A stretch of DNA of 64,000 nucleotides from assembly GCF_000758545.1 (NCBI RefSeq), contig NZ_CP009279.1, positions 6,510,001 to 6,574,000 on the forward strand, read 5' to 3'. Below are positions 8,930-17,535 of the stretch, piece by piece. Position 1 is the first letter of the stretch; each line of letters begins with the position of its first letter. The notes below the pieces were generated by a model. The model was given only the letters and a program-made list of their open reading frames with translations. It was not told the DNA's origin and did not search any database. Origin of the DNA: Paenibacillus sp. FSL H7-0737. GTDB lineage: Bacteria > Bacillota > Bacilli > Paenibacillales > Paenibacillaceae. Position numbers and translations under genes: made by a program.

Positions 8930-10504
8930 TTATCCCTTCATCGCTTCTCTTAAAATGGGCTCACGACCCAGCGTTACTCTATTCTTGCCCGAATTCTTGG
9001 AACGATATAACGCTTCATCCGCTTCCCGATATAAATCTTCGAAAGTCACCTCTCTGCGCTCTGTAAAAGAAATTCCGATGCTAGCGGTAAGCTGAATGCT
9101 ATCGTGTTCGTTCAAAATTATTTTATAATCACTCATCGTAGTGCGAAAATCCTCTGCTTCCATCAAGGCTGCACGTTTATCCTCAGCAAAAAAGCATACA
9201 GCAAACTCCTCGCCCCCGACTCTTCCGGCAATGCCTTTGTTTTGGTACACCTGAAGTATTTTATTCGAGAAATCAACTAATGCCTGATCTCCTGCTAAAT
9301 GACCATAGGTATCATTAATTAACTTAAAATCATCGATATCAAATAACAACAGCGCCAGTCCTAGCCCGTCCGGAATCGTTTGATTTTGCACCATTTGCAT
9401 AAAGTGCCTGCGATTATAAAGTCCTGTCAAATCATCTACCGTTGCTTGATAGACCAATTCACGTTCATACTGCTTCTTTTCACTATGGTCACTAAAAACA
9501 ATTAGCATCCCCTTGTTCTCTGTTGCCTGATGTTCAGTCGCTATCAAGGAAACCCCATAACAAACCTCTCTTATTCCAGTACATACAATCTCAAACTGTC
9601 CTTCGGTCCTTTGACTATAATGAGCGCCAATGTCCTTGTGATGCCTCATAAAAAGATCAATATTTTTCCCCATCCAGGTCTCATTCGATATCCCGGTAAT
9701 CTCAAACAAAATGGAGGTTGCAGCCTCATTTATACCAATGATACTATCATTCCGGTCTGTCAAAACTACGCCGTCTTTCATATGCTCCAGGATTTTAATT
9801 TTAGTTAAAGGATAGATCGTAGATTTGGAGTCAATGAATAAACACAAATAAGCCGCTATAATTGCGGGTAGATAAGTGAAGGCCGTAAAGCCTGTAAGCG
9901 TGATCTTCAACAAGGGAAGTAAAAAAACAGAAACGACCGGAACAAGTAGCCCGGCAAATAGTAAGAACGCACGTCGCAAAAAAGCTCTCGGTCTATTCAT
10001 TAAGGAAACAGCTAGCAAGCAGACCGCATATAGACCAAATAGCTGATCATAAGCAATAAAAGCCATGCTAAGAAGCGTAGGCTTTACAGTAATTCCACTA
10101 ACACCCGCAACAGTGGCCATGCCCACTTCACTACGCATTAGATGATGATAGGTATCCGTAAAAATAAGCAGTACGTCCAAAGCAATTGGAATCGAGAAAA
10201 TAGCAAGTTTTACAGGTAGGCGTTCCGCGGAAGGAGACACATATTCTTTAACGACAGCATAAGTAAATAACGCACTTAAAAAAAGCGGAGCCTGCTGCAT
10301 ATTCTTCCACCACAGCTTAACCTGAAAAGAGGATGACATGATCTCTCCCGCCGTTGCAATAAATATGAGGCTGACCAGCAGCATTAAGATCCATAAATAG
10401 CGTCTTCCTGCCGACTTTCGATGTCGATAGGAGCTGATGCCCATGTAAAAGCTTAGAACACTGCCCATTAATAAGTAATACGGATATCCTTGAATCCACG
10501 GCAT
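8930..10504 (-). CDS. Membrane diguanylate cyclase: 7TM sensor, PAS, GGDEF
   Basis: A 524-residue protein. Residues 1-225 carry about seven membrane helices of the histidine-kinase-N 7TM type; a PAS domain follows (VVLTDRNDSIIGINEAATS at about 245-265); the GGDEF domain starts at DDLTGLYNRRHF. The active-site signature is GGEEF at 430-434, with LLFDIDDFKLINDTYGH upstream, so synthesis of cyclic di-GMP from two GTP is expected. The residues four to nine before the signature are QNKGIAGRV rather than RxxD plus five, so the inhibitory I-site is missing and the enzyme should escape product inhibition. It lies close to a predicted c-di-GMP receptor gene (11707-12573), a plausible partner. GGAG precedes the ATG by 9 bases. 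Confidence 0.92.
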   Translation of the reverse strand: MPWIQGYPYYLLMGSVLSFYMGISSYRHRKSAGRRYLWILMLLVSLIFIATAGEIMSSSFQVKLWWKNMQQAPLFLSALFTYAVVKEYVSPSAERLPVKLAIFSIPIALDVLLIFTDTYHHLMRSEVGMATVAGVSGITVKPTLLSMAFIAYDQLFGLYAVCLLAVSLMNRPRAFLRRAFLLFAGLLVPVVSVFLLPLLKITLTGFTAFTYLPAIIAAYLCLFIDSKSTIYPLTKIKILEHMKDGVVLTDRNDSIIGINEAATSILFEITGISNETWMGKNIDLFMRHHKDIGAHYSQRTEGQFEIVCTGIREVCYGVSLIATEHQATENKGMLIVFSDHSEKKQYERELVYQATVDDLTGLYNRRHFMQMVQNQTIPDGLGLALLLFDIDDFKLINDTYGHLAGDQALVDFSNKILQVYQNKGIAGRVGGEEFAVCFFAEDKRAALMEAEDFRTTMSDYKIILNEHDSIQLTASIGISFTERREVTFEDLYREADEALYRSKNSGKNRVTLGREPILREAMKG

Positions 10505-10596
10505 GCCATATTTCTCCTATTTTTCAAGTCGCTCCTATCATTATATCCTAATCAATCCTACAAATGAATCAACAAATACCAGCACATCTGTACATC

Positions 10597-11118
10597 TTAC
10601 GATTTGAACTTTACTCGATGGGAGAACATATACTTTCTGGCCAAGTCCTTAAATGCATCTTTATCTTGTACCGACTGAAAGTACCGTTTAGGAATAATCA
10701 GCGCTCGATTAGAAGACACAAAAAACACGAACAGGTTCATCGTTTCACCTATTTTATGTATCTCTTCCCATTTCACTTGCCCGGAACCTGCCTCAGATAC
10801 GTACTTTATACCCTCATCTGATACGGAATAGCTCTGAGGTTGCTGGGCTAAACTGTCTGTTGCGAAGGCTTTTTTAGATTTTTTGGTCAAACTTGATTTG
10901 GTCATATACCATAAAACAGCGGCAAGAATCACAGCAGTCACAGCAAGGATTGAAATATTTTTAATACTGTAATCCTTAGTAATTAACAGCAAAATCACAA
11001 AATAAGCAACCACACTGAAAGAGCTAAGTATAATACGGCTATTCAAGCTGAACCATAGGTTAAACTCCTGAACGTCCTCACTCTTAAGGACGGTATCTAC
11101 TTTTATTTCATTTTCCAC
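10597..11118 (-). CDS. YcxB-like membrane protein
   Basis: A 173-residue protein with two membrane helices (IILSSFSVVAYFVILLLIT and ISILAVTAVILAAVLWYMT) and a soluble C-terminal part: YSVSDEGIKYVSEAGSGQVKW, then ALIIPKRYF and FKDLARKYM. This order (two TM, then a PH-like stretch with W-x-x-I and IPKR-F) is that of the YcxB family, of unknown function. A GTG at 11118 is chosen over the GTG at 11139 because GGGGAG sits 9 bases before it and lies inside the longer reading frame. No obvious operon partner. Confidence 0.7.
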   Translation of the reverse strand: MENEIKVDTVLKSEDVQEFNLWFSLNSRIILSSFSVVAYFVILLLITKDYSIKNISILAVTAVILAAVLWYMTKSSLTKKSKKAFATDSLAQQPQSYSVSDEGIKYVSEAGSGQVKWEEIHKIGETMNLFVFFVSSNRALIIPKRYFQSVQDKDAFKDLARKYMFSHRVKFKS

Positions 11119-11185
11119 TACTAATCGCTCCCCTGCCACTATCGAAATTTGTCAATTCCATTTCATTCTAACATGTCTGAACACA

Positions 11186-11236
11186 AAAAAGGGACATCCC
11201 TGAAGCGATCGCTTCTAAATGGGTTGTCCCTTTTTA
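11186..11236 (-). terminator. Terminator of rpmE2
   Basis: GGGACAACCC (minus strand, from about 11230) pairs with GGGATGTCCC near 11191-11200 around a self-complementary GAAGCGATCGCTTC (11202-11215), followed by six T on the minus strand. It lies between rpmE2 and the YcxB-like gene. Confidence 0.8.
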
Positions 11237-11250
11237 AACCGTATGAATGC

Positions 11251-11499
11251 TTATTTCTTTTGTGCAAGACGTTGTTTGAACTTGTCAACACGGCCGCCTT
11301 GTTCTGTATCTCTTTGTTTACCAGTGTAAAATGGGTGGGATGCGGAACTTGCGTCCACGCGGATAACAGGATAAGTGTTACCATCTTCCCATTCCATAGT
11401 TTCATTGGATGATTTTGTAGATGCACTCAAGAATTTGAAGCCTACGCTTGCATCCATGAAAATAACCTTGTTGTACTTTGGATGTATGCCTTCTCTCAT
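11251..11499 (-). CDS. rpmE2: 50S ribosomal protein L31, zinc-independent type B
   Basis: An 82-residue ribosomal protein (MREGIHPKYNKVIFMD at the start; SSNETMEWEDGNTYPVIRVD and ASHPFYTGKQRDTEQGGRV later). It has no cysteine, so it lacks the CxxC zinc ligands of the L31 type A form. By knowledge of Bacillus (ytiA) and other bacteria, the C-minus form replaces the zinc-binding form during zinc limitation and releases zinc. The start at 11499 is fixed by AGAAGGAGG 9 bases upstream; the longer open frame to 11523 is not used. A Zur-box-like palindrome sits in the promoter region. Confidence 0.95.
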   Translation of the reverse strand: MREGIHPKYNKVIFMDASVGFKFLSASTKSSNETMEWEDGNTYPVIRVDASSASHPFYTGKQRDTEQGGRVDKFKQRLAQKK

Positions 11500-11576
11500 T
11501 CTGATCGTCCTCCTTCTGAACAAATTAGTGGAGCCTTTATGGTAAATTAACCAAATGATCTGTAGGTTTATCTATA

Positions 11577-11618
11577 AGTATAACCTAATAAACGTAGGAA
11601 AATTCGTAAATCTTACGA
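11577..11618 (-). promoter_or_regulatory. rpmE2 promoter with Zur-box-like palindrome
   Basis: The palindrome TCGTAA-ATC-TTACGA occupies 11604-11618. The Bacillus Zur box is TCGTAATNATTACGA; both outer six-base half-sites match perfectly and the spacing is right, with flanking A and T runs also fitting. A minus-strand -10-like TATACT lies at 11577-11582, so the box falls on or just upstream of the -35 region, as expected for a repressor. No convincing -35 hexamer is visible. Confidence 0.75.
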
Positions 11619-11706
11619 TTTAGACCACCACTCCATCATACGTGAAATCGACATGTAAAGTCAACTACTATCCGATATTCCTTATATTCCCTTACGTTCA
11701 ACTGAC

Positions 11707-12573
11707 TTATACATCATACTCCAGTTGTTTTTTAGCCTGAACAATAAAATCTAACGGATTCTCAATAGTGCTGGATTGATATTCTACAGCACCTATTTTG
11801 AGACCGAGGCTAACTTTATACTTTTTGACAAATTCAGTGTCATTAAGCTCTTGAAGCTTCAATTTAATCCGCTCGATCACGATTTTTGCTCCATCGTTGT
11901 CGGTGAACAGCAGAAGGCCCCATGTTGCGTCATCTTTGTCCAGCAGATACAGTGCATCATTGGTACGAATGCTGGCCTGACTGAGCTGAGACACGTCATG
12001 AATGGCCTCAGCCAGCTTATCTTCGGGAATAATACGTCTAATCTCATTCCAGTATTTCACTTTCACTACAAGCAGTGTGAGTGGAATCTGATATCGAGTA
12101 GAAATGCCTGTAAATAAAGCGGCATCCTTCTGAAAAGAAATACTGTTACGCAGATCTGTGTTCTCGTCGATGATGGCCATATTGGCAGTCTTATTCTCCA
12201 AACGCTGATTCTCAGCCTGCAGCTCACGATTGCTTAGTGTAAATATCCACAGTACCACTGTTAACAATGGGGTCATAATTAGCCAGAAGTAAGTATTCAG
12301 TCCAATTGTCTCTCCCAAAGATATCGTCTGATACATCGTGTAGAAGCCATAAGCAAATATAAACACCAGGTTCAAGACCAACCCTGCAGTCACCGTTGTA
12401 AAATAAGTAACAATCGCCAGAATAAAAGCCACATTTAAAATAATAATATTCTGGATATAATCATCGGGTGCCCCTGAAATGAAGACAATACAAATAAAAA
12501 GAAGCACCAGGAACGATAAGAGAGCGATATCCGAAACTAAACCGCTGCGATTACGTCTCACGCTTATCACCAC
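11707..12573 (-). CDS. Degenerate GGDEF membrane protein with intact I-site (PssE/YdaK-like c-di-GMP receptor)
   Basis: A 288-residue protein with about four to five membrane helices (10-115) and a C-terminal GGDEF-like fold. DENTDLRNSISF stands where active enzymes have DxLTGLxNR, and the signature position is DKDDA (212-216), so it cannot be a cyclase. Exactly five residues before it is RTND (203-206), matching the RxxD allosteric c-di-GMP-binding I-site. This is the arrangement of Bacillus YdaK and Listeria PssE, receptors that switch on a polysaccharide synthase. Its start overlaps the BcsB-like gene by 23 bases; GTG 12561, behind GGTGAT, is an alternative start. Last gene of the operon. 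Confidence 0.85.
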   Translation of the reverse strand: MVISVRRNRSGLVSDIALLSFLVLLFICIVFISGAPDDYIQNIIILNVAFILAIVTYFTTVTAGLVLNLVFIFAYGFYTMYQTISLGETIGLNTYFWLIMTPLLTVVLWIFTLSNRELQAENQRLENKTANMAIIDENTDLRNSISFQKDAALFTGISTRYQIPLTLLVVKVKYWNEIRRIIPEDKLAEAIHDVSQLSQASIRTNDALYLLDKDDATWGLLLFTDNDGAKIVIERIKLKLQELNDTEFVKKYKVSLGLKIGAVEYQSSTIENPLDFIVQAKKQLEYDV

Positions 12574-14647
12574 GTTTCTTCATATGTTTACGAAGCAGCA
12601 GGATCAGCGATAGAATCACCAGTGTCAGCACCAGCACAATTACGATAATGAAACTCAGCACGTCCGTTCGTTCCGCTATTTTTTTAACCACGGAATCCTC
12701 TGCTGCTCCAGTAATGATCTTGAAACGGTGCGCATTGACATTACCGTCCTTATCAACGATTACCCCATCGCCAAACACCTTCCATTTATCCCGCTCTGTT
12801 GCGATCAACTTCGACGCCAAATAGTACTCTTCAGAGTGGGCTCCCGTAACAGCAAGCAACCCCCGTCCCGCTTCAAATGGCGATTCAATCAGCTGCAGTG
12901 TACCAATTTGAGCACCGTAATGATCTTCAATACTCATCTTCTCATTGGAGCGAATCGCTGTTCCGTTCCCGTTATATTGAAAATAGAGCTTATCATTATG
13001 ATCACGGATGATCTTATTATTCTTATACGTACCTATGGCGATAACATTATTATTCTTCAAATGATCAGCGCTAATGTTATCCGTGTAGAACTGAATGTTG
13101 CCTATATTTCCGCTAGCGTATTTTCCCAGTAGATTAAATACATTAGCTAAACTCAAATATGAATAATCATCCATTTCTTGTGGTAGAACGACTGCTACTT
13201 GATTGTAAAGTCCGTCGCGTATGAACGGATACGGATAGTTATTAAACAAAAGATCCGTACGATCCTTAGTATTAAGACGCATTACAGAATCTTTGCTGAT
13301 ATACGCCCAAGGCATTTGTTGCTTATCTAAAGTACATTCGGCTCCCTTCAGCTCCAAATCAAAGGCTACATTTACCGTGAAATTACCCGAAATATTCAAG
13401 CTTTGGGGAACTGGAAGATCCAGCTTATCGCCATTCGCCAGCTCTTTGGTCAGCTTCTTGCTGCCAATGGGTGTGTTGTTGATGCTGACAGTCACTAATG
13501 AACGGTCGAAATCTAAATTCTGTGCATAACGGAAATCCAATCTGATTCTGCCTGAATCTGCAATCGAGCGGTTAGAGGGCAATGCAACAAAGTATGTCTG
13601 CTCCTGATGACGTGCCCCAGTGAGTTTATCACCCGTCTCTGTAAGCGTAATATTGGAGCTAATCGAAAGGGGGGGTGCAGATACTTCTGTAGCATCATCG
13701 ACTACCTTTAAATCACTGCTGATTTGACCCAATAACTCTTCATTCGCAACAAAACGGCCTGCTTTAATCAGTAAGTTCTCATCCTTCGAGGTTACGACAA
13801 GTGTCGGCTGAGTATCCTTATTCACTAACTGCAGCAGTGCATGTGTACTTAAATCTTCAGAGGTGCTTAGCTGAGCCTTTAGCCCACTTGGTACTCGGTC
13901 ATACATAGCTACCAGTACAACCGCAGCTTTATTCTTCACCGTATCTGACCGGTAGGGAAGCATTGGAATCGTTCTATTGTCCAATGTATTCCCCTTCACA
14001 AGCCCGGAGAGCGCATAAGTAGCCGACTCCAATTCAGCCCCTGTGCTTTTATCCGGTACGGTCAGCACACTATGATTCTTCGTTAAGGTATCAACGCCAG
14101 AGAAGCGCTCGCTAAAGTCACTAATCCCTCCAGTCAAGGGCTTCGGCGCATACATCACGCTAATACTGGATGTATTAAACAGATGCAGCCAATTATCAAA
14201 ATCATAATCGACAGAACAAGATTGTTCATCTGTATAGTTCGACTGCAAATAGCCCTGAATTCCAAGCGTATTGGTTCCTTTTTTTAGAAACCCTTTAGGT
14301 GCCTGAAGGACCAGTTGTTGTTCGCCATTATCTTTTAGAGAGGGTCTAAATGTATAGAATGGGCTGCCATTTAGTGTTAAGGTAATGCTAGAAATCTGCT
14401 CCTTGGTAATTTGCGAAATTTGAAAGTGCAGGTTAATTCTGATCTCATCCACATTCCAATAATCCATGACCTCAAAATATTGCTGCTGGGCACTCGAACC
14501 TTTTAACGTAGTATCTGTTCCTGTAAAAGAGGTTGTGTAGGTTAATCTAGTATCCTGAGGCGGAGCCTCGGCGGCTGCAACATTCAATTGAATTAGAAAA
14601 AGAGAGAGGCAGGTTAACAGTATAACCATTTGTTTTTTCATCATCAT
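12551..14647 (-). CDS. BcsB-like exopolysaccharide synthase subunit (YdaN/PssD-like)
   Basis: A 698-residue exported protein: signal peptide (MMMKKQMVILLTCLSLFLI, cleavage near AAA|EA), a large extracytoplasmic region, and one C-terminal helix (VLSFIIVIVLVLTLVILSLI) followed by a basic tail. The order and the motifs VDEIRINLHF, ITLTLNGSPF, LGIQGYLQS and VTVSINNTPIGSKKL resemble the cellulose-synthase regulatory subunit BcsB, a double carbohydrate-binding/flavodoxin-like protein that guides the growing glycan at the outer membrane face. It sits between the GT2 synthase and the I-site receptor, as in Bacillus ydaMN and Listeria pssCD. The glycan itself need not be cellulose. Confidence 0.85.
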   Translation of the reverse strand: MMMKKQMVILLTCLSLFLIQLNVAAAEAPPQDTRLTYTTSFTGTDTTLKGSSAQQQYFEVMDYWNVDEIRINLHFQISQITKEQISSITLTLNGSPFYTFRPSLKDNGEQQLVLQAPKGFLKKGTNTLGIQGYLQSNYTDEQSCSVDYDFDNWLHLFNTSSISVMYAPKPLTGGISDFSERFSGVDTLTKNHSVLTVPDKSTGAELESATYALSGLVKGNTLDNRTIPMLPYRSDTVKNKAAVVLVAMYDRVPSGLKAQLSTSEDLSTHALLQLVNKDTQPTLVVTSKDENLLIKAGRFVANEELLGQISSDLKVVDDATEVSAPPLSISSNITLTETGDKLTGARHQEQTYFVALPSNRSIADSGRIRLDFRYAQNLDFDRSLVTVSINNTPIGSKKLTKELANGDKLDLPVPQSLNISGNFTVNVAFDLELKGAECTLDKQQMPWAYISKDSVMRLNTKDRTDLLFNNYPYPFIRDGLYNQVAVVLPQEMDDYSYLSLANVFNLLGKYASGNIGNIQFYTDNISADHLKNNNVIAIGTYKNNKIIRDHNDKLYFQYNGNGTAIRSNEKMSIEDHYGAQIGTLQLIESPFEAGRGLLAVTGAHSEEYYLASKLIATERDKWKVFGDGVIVDKDGNVNAHRFKIITGAAEDSVVKKIAERTDVLSFIIVIVLVLTLVILSLILLLRKHMKKRGDKRET

Positions 14648-14699
14648 GTTCTGTTTCTCCTGTGATCACATATTTCTCACATTACTTCTTTGTTCTTTA

Positions 14700-15950
14700 T
14701 TAATAGCGTTCAGTCTTATACCACTTTGCTTCTCTTTTGAAGATGAGGTCTTTGACATAAAGATATAGTCCGTAGGCGGCGACAACCATCCACAGCTGAC
14801 AATAAGAGACGTACATCAACATTACGATCCATAAATTGGAGAAGCTCATCTCGCCCTTCTCTGTCGTCAACGTTATGAAAGTACCTACAACGAACAGAAT
14901 GATGGCGAGCAGCCAGAGGAAATTGCTAAGCCCAGCAATGGTAGTATGTACATAGCCCAAAGCATGCAGGATGAGCAGCACATCCGAGGTGATTAACGAC
15001 ATCAGCAATAAGAAGTAAATGGCTAGAAAATAAAGAATATCGAATCGGACTTTTGCGGCGGACTTATCGAACAGCAGAGGGATATTTTTGACAATGACAT
15101 AAATGTTGCCCTTAGCCCAGCGCGTTCGCTGCTTGAACCAGACTTTTAAGGTCTGTGGCTCTTGCTCCCATGTGACCGATTTCGGCTGGAACTTGATCCG
15201 ATAACCCATCATATATATTCTGAAGCTGATTTCTGTATCTTCGGCTATCGCTTTAACATCCCAGCCACCGATACTTTCTACGATAGACCTGCGCATAATA
15301 AAATTAGTGCCGGGAATGGTGCATAACTTGAACAGTTTCCAGCGTCCCGCTTGCGCCATCCATTGAAAGGACAACGTCTCAATATTAATAAACCGGGTAA
15401 GTAGGCTTGCGTTACGGTTACGGGTTCTAAACTTACCGATTACTGCGCCTAGGCTAGAGTCATTCATGATCTCAGCGACCAGATAACGTAAAGCCGTTTT
15501 TTCAGGAGTGTTGTCTGCATCATAAATCGCAATTAACTGCCCTTTGCAATGGGTGAAGCCTATATTCAGCGCATTCGATTTCCCCTTGCCACCCGTAATC
15601 GCATCCGTATTAATGACGATCAGCTGCCGCCCCGGATTTCGGTTTTGGATACCGGCCAGCAGTTCAGCACTGTTATCAGAGGAATTATCATTAATCACAA
15701 TAATCTCATATCGATCTTCCGGATAATCAAGCGCTAGCAGAGACTCTACCGTCTTACAGATTACTACCCCCTCATTGTGAGCAGGAACCATAATTGAAAC
15801 CAAAGGATATTCGCCCTCTATCTCTGGTATGTCCTCATTTTCAGATTTAATGTAATATAAATAGCCTGCGATAATGAGGGTCACATTCACCAGCAATAGA
15901 GACCAGATACAGATCACTGCAATTACCATCAGTATGTCTGAAATCGTCAT
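14700..15950 (-). CDS. Processive GT2 glycosyltransferase, BcsA-like (YdaM/PssC-like)
   Basis: A 416-residue membrane synthase: one N-terminal helix (6-30), a cytoplasmic GT-A domain, then about four C-terminal helices (300-400). Catalytic landmarks are present in order: VPAHNE (55-60), IVINDNSSD (D88), YDADN (D144, D146), AEDTE (236-240, catalytic base region) and QRTRW (274-278, the processive-synthase motif). This is the pattern of cellulose, hyaluronan and NodC-type polymerases, which elongate and secrete a beta-linked chain from a UDP-sugar. There is no PilZ domain, so c-di-GMP control must come from the separate I-site protein in the operon. ATG 15950, with GGAGG 5 bases before it, is preferred to TTG 15962. 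Confidence 0.9.
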   Translation of the reverse strand: MTISDILMVIAVICIWSLLLVNVTLIIAGYLYYIKSENEDIPEIEGEYPLVSIMVPAHNEGVVICKTVESLLALDYPEDRYEIIVINDNSSDNSAELLAGIQNRNPGRQLIVINTDAITGGKGKSNALNIGFTHCKGQLIAIYDADNTPEKTALRYLVAEIMNDSSLGAVIGKFRTRNRNASLLTRFINIETLSFQWMAQAGRWKLFKLCTIPGTNFIMRRSIVESIGGWDVKAIAEDTEISFRIYMMGYRIKFQPKSVTWEQEPQTLKVWFKQRTRWAKGNIYVIVKNIPLLFDKSAAKVRFDILYFLAIYFLLLMSLITSDVLLILHALGYVHTTIAGLSNFLWLLAIILFVVGTFITLTTEKGEMSFSNLWIVMLMYVSYCQLWMVVAAYGLYLYVKDLIFKREAKWYKTERY

Positions 15951-15978
15951 AGGATCCTCCAAATCACGATTAGTTGTC

Positions 15979-17535
15979 TCATTTCAAATACTTTTTCCTA
16001 TACAATCGGTATCCGATGATCATTAATCCGCCAAATAGCAACAGAGAAATCATTATCGCAACTATAAAGAACTGATTCTGTATATTAAAAAGCGTCGTAA
16101 AGCTCTTCTTCTGCTCTTCTGTATACCGATAATCGCTATTCACTGTTTCTGGCGTATAATTCAGACTCAGGGGTTGTCCATTAATAGAAATCACTCCTTC
16201 TGATGAAGTGATCGTATTGACGTCTGTAACAACCTCATGCCTTTCTTGTTTATAATCTGCAAAAGAAACCCAGTATTGTTCCAGCATCTTCAGCATTTCC
16301 TCAAGTTCTTCCTTATCCTTAGGCATATCCACAGTGATTACCGTGTCCATCGGCAGTTCTGGCATCACAGTATTGGATGTTTGCAGATCCTGCAAAAAAT
16401 CAATCGGCACACTATATAAAGAGGATGGAAAGGACTTGGAGGTGTCGCTCTGCTCCATATAATCAACGTTTTCATCCGGATACAGTATCACAGAATCGAA
16501 AAACCCCATCCCCGCCTCCGAGTATTCCTTGTCATACGCCCAGTGCATTTGTGCTCCGATTCCAAGCGGCCCAATCTTGTTGTGCACCAGCAGATTAATG
16601 AACGCATTCATCTTCACCTGAAGTGAATGATCCATATTACTAGTACTCGTTGAATGCATCGCAATAGGGGCATTGACCAGAATGCTGCCATTATTCGATT
16701 GCACTCTTTTGATGGCTACCAAATAACGCTGCATTGCCGGATAATCGGTATTGCTGAACACTGGCCGCACACTTGCAAGAAAAGGTATCCCCACTTGATA
16801 CAGCCGCTCCGCAGTCTCTGTCAGCAGTCCCAGATCAGAGAAGGGATAGATCTCTTTGATCGCAAGATACACTTTAGGCGTTGTGTTGATATGAAGCCAA
16901 TCCTTCAGAACATACCCCATCGCCAGTGCACTGACATTCCCTTGTTCAAAATACGGAACATAAGCAGCATCCTCTTTACTCACAGCATAAGGTACTTGCA
17001 GGCTATCATCCTGGAAGATCAGCTTTCCAAGGGACTGGGTTCCCTGACTTCCGGCTATATAGAGCATATCCTGTACCTGAAGTGAAATTCCCGAGAACTG
17101 TCCGATCTGGAGATCTGGATTCGCGTCATACATGACATCCGTGGTTAACTGAAGTTTCTTTGTCAGCGAGGCTGGAGGACTGTACCCGATGTGCAAATAC
17201 TGTCCCTGATAATGCTCCCAATCCTCTACATAAAATTTATTAGTAATCAAAATATCCGCTGCATTACGGACCATAATTACTTTAGAGTAATGATTCAGCA
17301 TCCCTTGTTCATATTGATCCAGACTTCTAAGTGTGACCTTCATGGAATAGGCCGCCAGCAGTCGCTGGAGTTCAGTCACGTTGCCTTCCTTCGTTGTCCC
17401 CTTAGCGAGGCTGTCGTAGAGTAGTAGGACCTGCTGTGGCGAAGCAGCAGATTGGACAGGTGTGACGGGAATCAGAAGGGCTGTTAGAGTCAACGTCAGT
17501 AGCAATATTCCGTTTAAAACTCCTCTGATGCTCAC
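15979..17535 (-). CDS. DUF2334-type membrane-anchored protein (YdaL/PssB-like)
   Basis: A 518-residue protein with a signal peptide (1-29), a long extracytoplasmic region and a C-terminal membrane helix (FFIVAIMISLLLFGGLMIIG) with a basic tail. QQVLLLYDSL near the start, KVYLAIKEIYPFSDLGLL in the middle and GPLGIGAQMHWAYD resemble DUF2334/YdaL proteins, which have a polysaccharide-deacetylase-like fold. By position it may modify or trim the polymer; catalysis is not shown. I do not see a classical NodB TFDDGP motif. The GTG start overlaps the previous gene's stop (GTGA), suggesting translational coupling. Confidence 0.75.
   Translation of the reverse strand: MSIRGVLNGILLLTLTLTALLIPVTPVQSAASPQQVLLLYDSLAKGTTKEGNVTELQRLLAAYSMKVTLRSLDQYEQGMLNHYSKVIMVRNAADILITNKFYVEDWEHYQGQYLHIGYSPPASLTKKLQLTTDVMYDANPDLQIGQFSGISLQVQDMLYIAGSQGTQSLGKLIFQDDSLQVPYAVSKEDAAYVPYFEQGNVSALAMGYVLKDWLHINTTPKVYLAIKEIYPFSDLGLLTETAERLYQVGIPFLASVRPVFSNTDYPAMQRYLVAIKRVQSNNGSILVNAPIAMHSTSTSNMDHSLQVKMNAFINLLVHNKIGPLGIGAQMHWAYDKEYSEAGMGFFDSVILYPDENVDYMEQSDTSKSFPSSLYSVPIDFLQDLQTSNTVMPELPMDTVITVDMPKDKEELEEMLKMLEQYWVSFADYKQERHEVVTDVNTITSSEGVISINGQPLSLNYTPETVNSDYRYTEEQKKSFTTLFNIQNQFFIVAIMISLLLFGGLMIIGYRLYRKKYLK

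Noticed and set aside
11149..11426. Overlapping frames on both strands around rpmE2
   Set aside because: They are other frames of rpmE2 and its terminator; the L31 reading is unambiguous.
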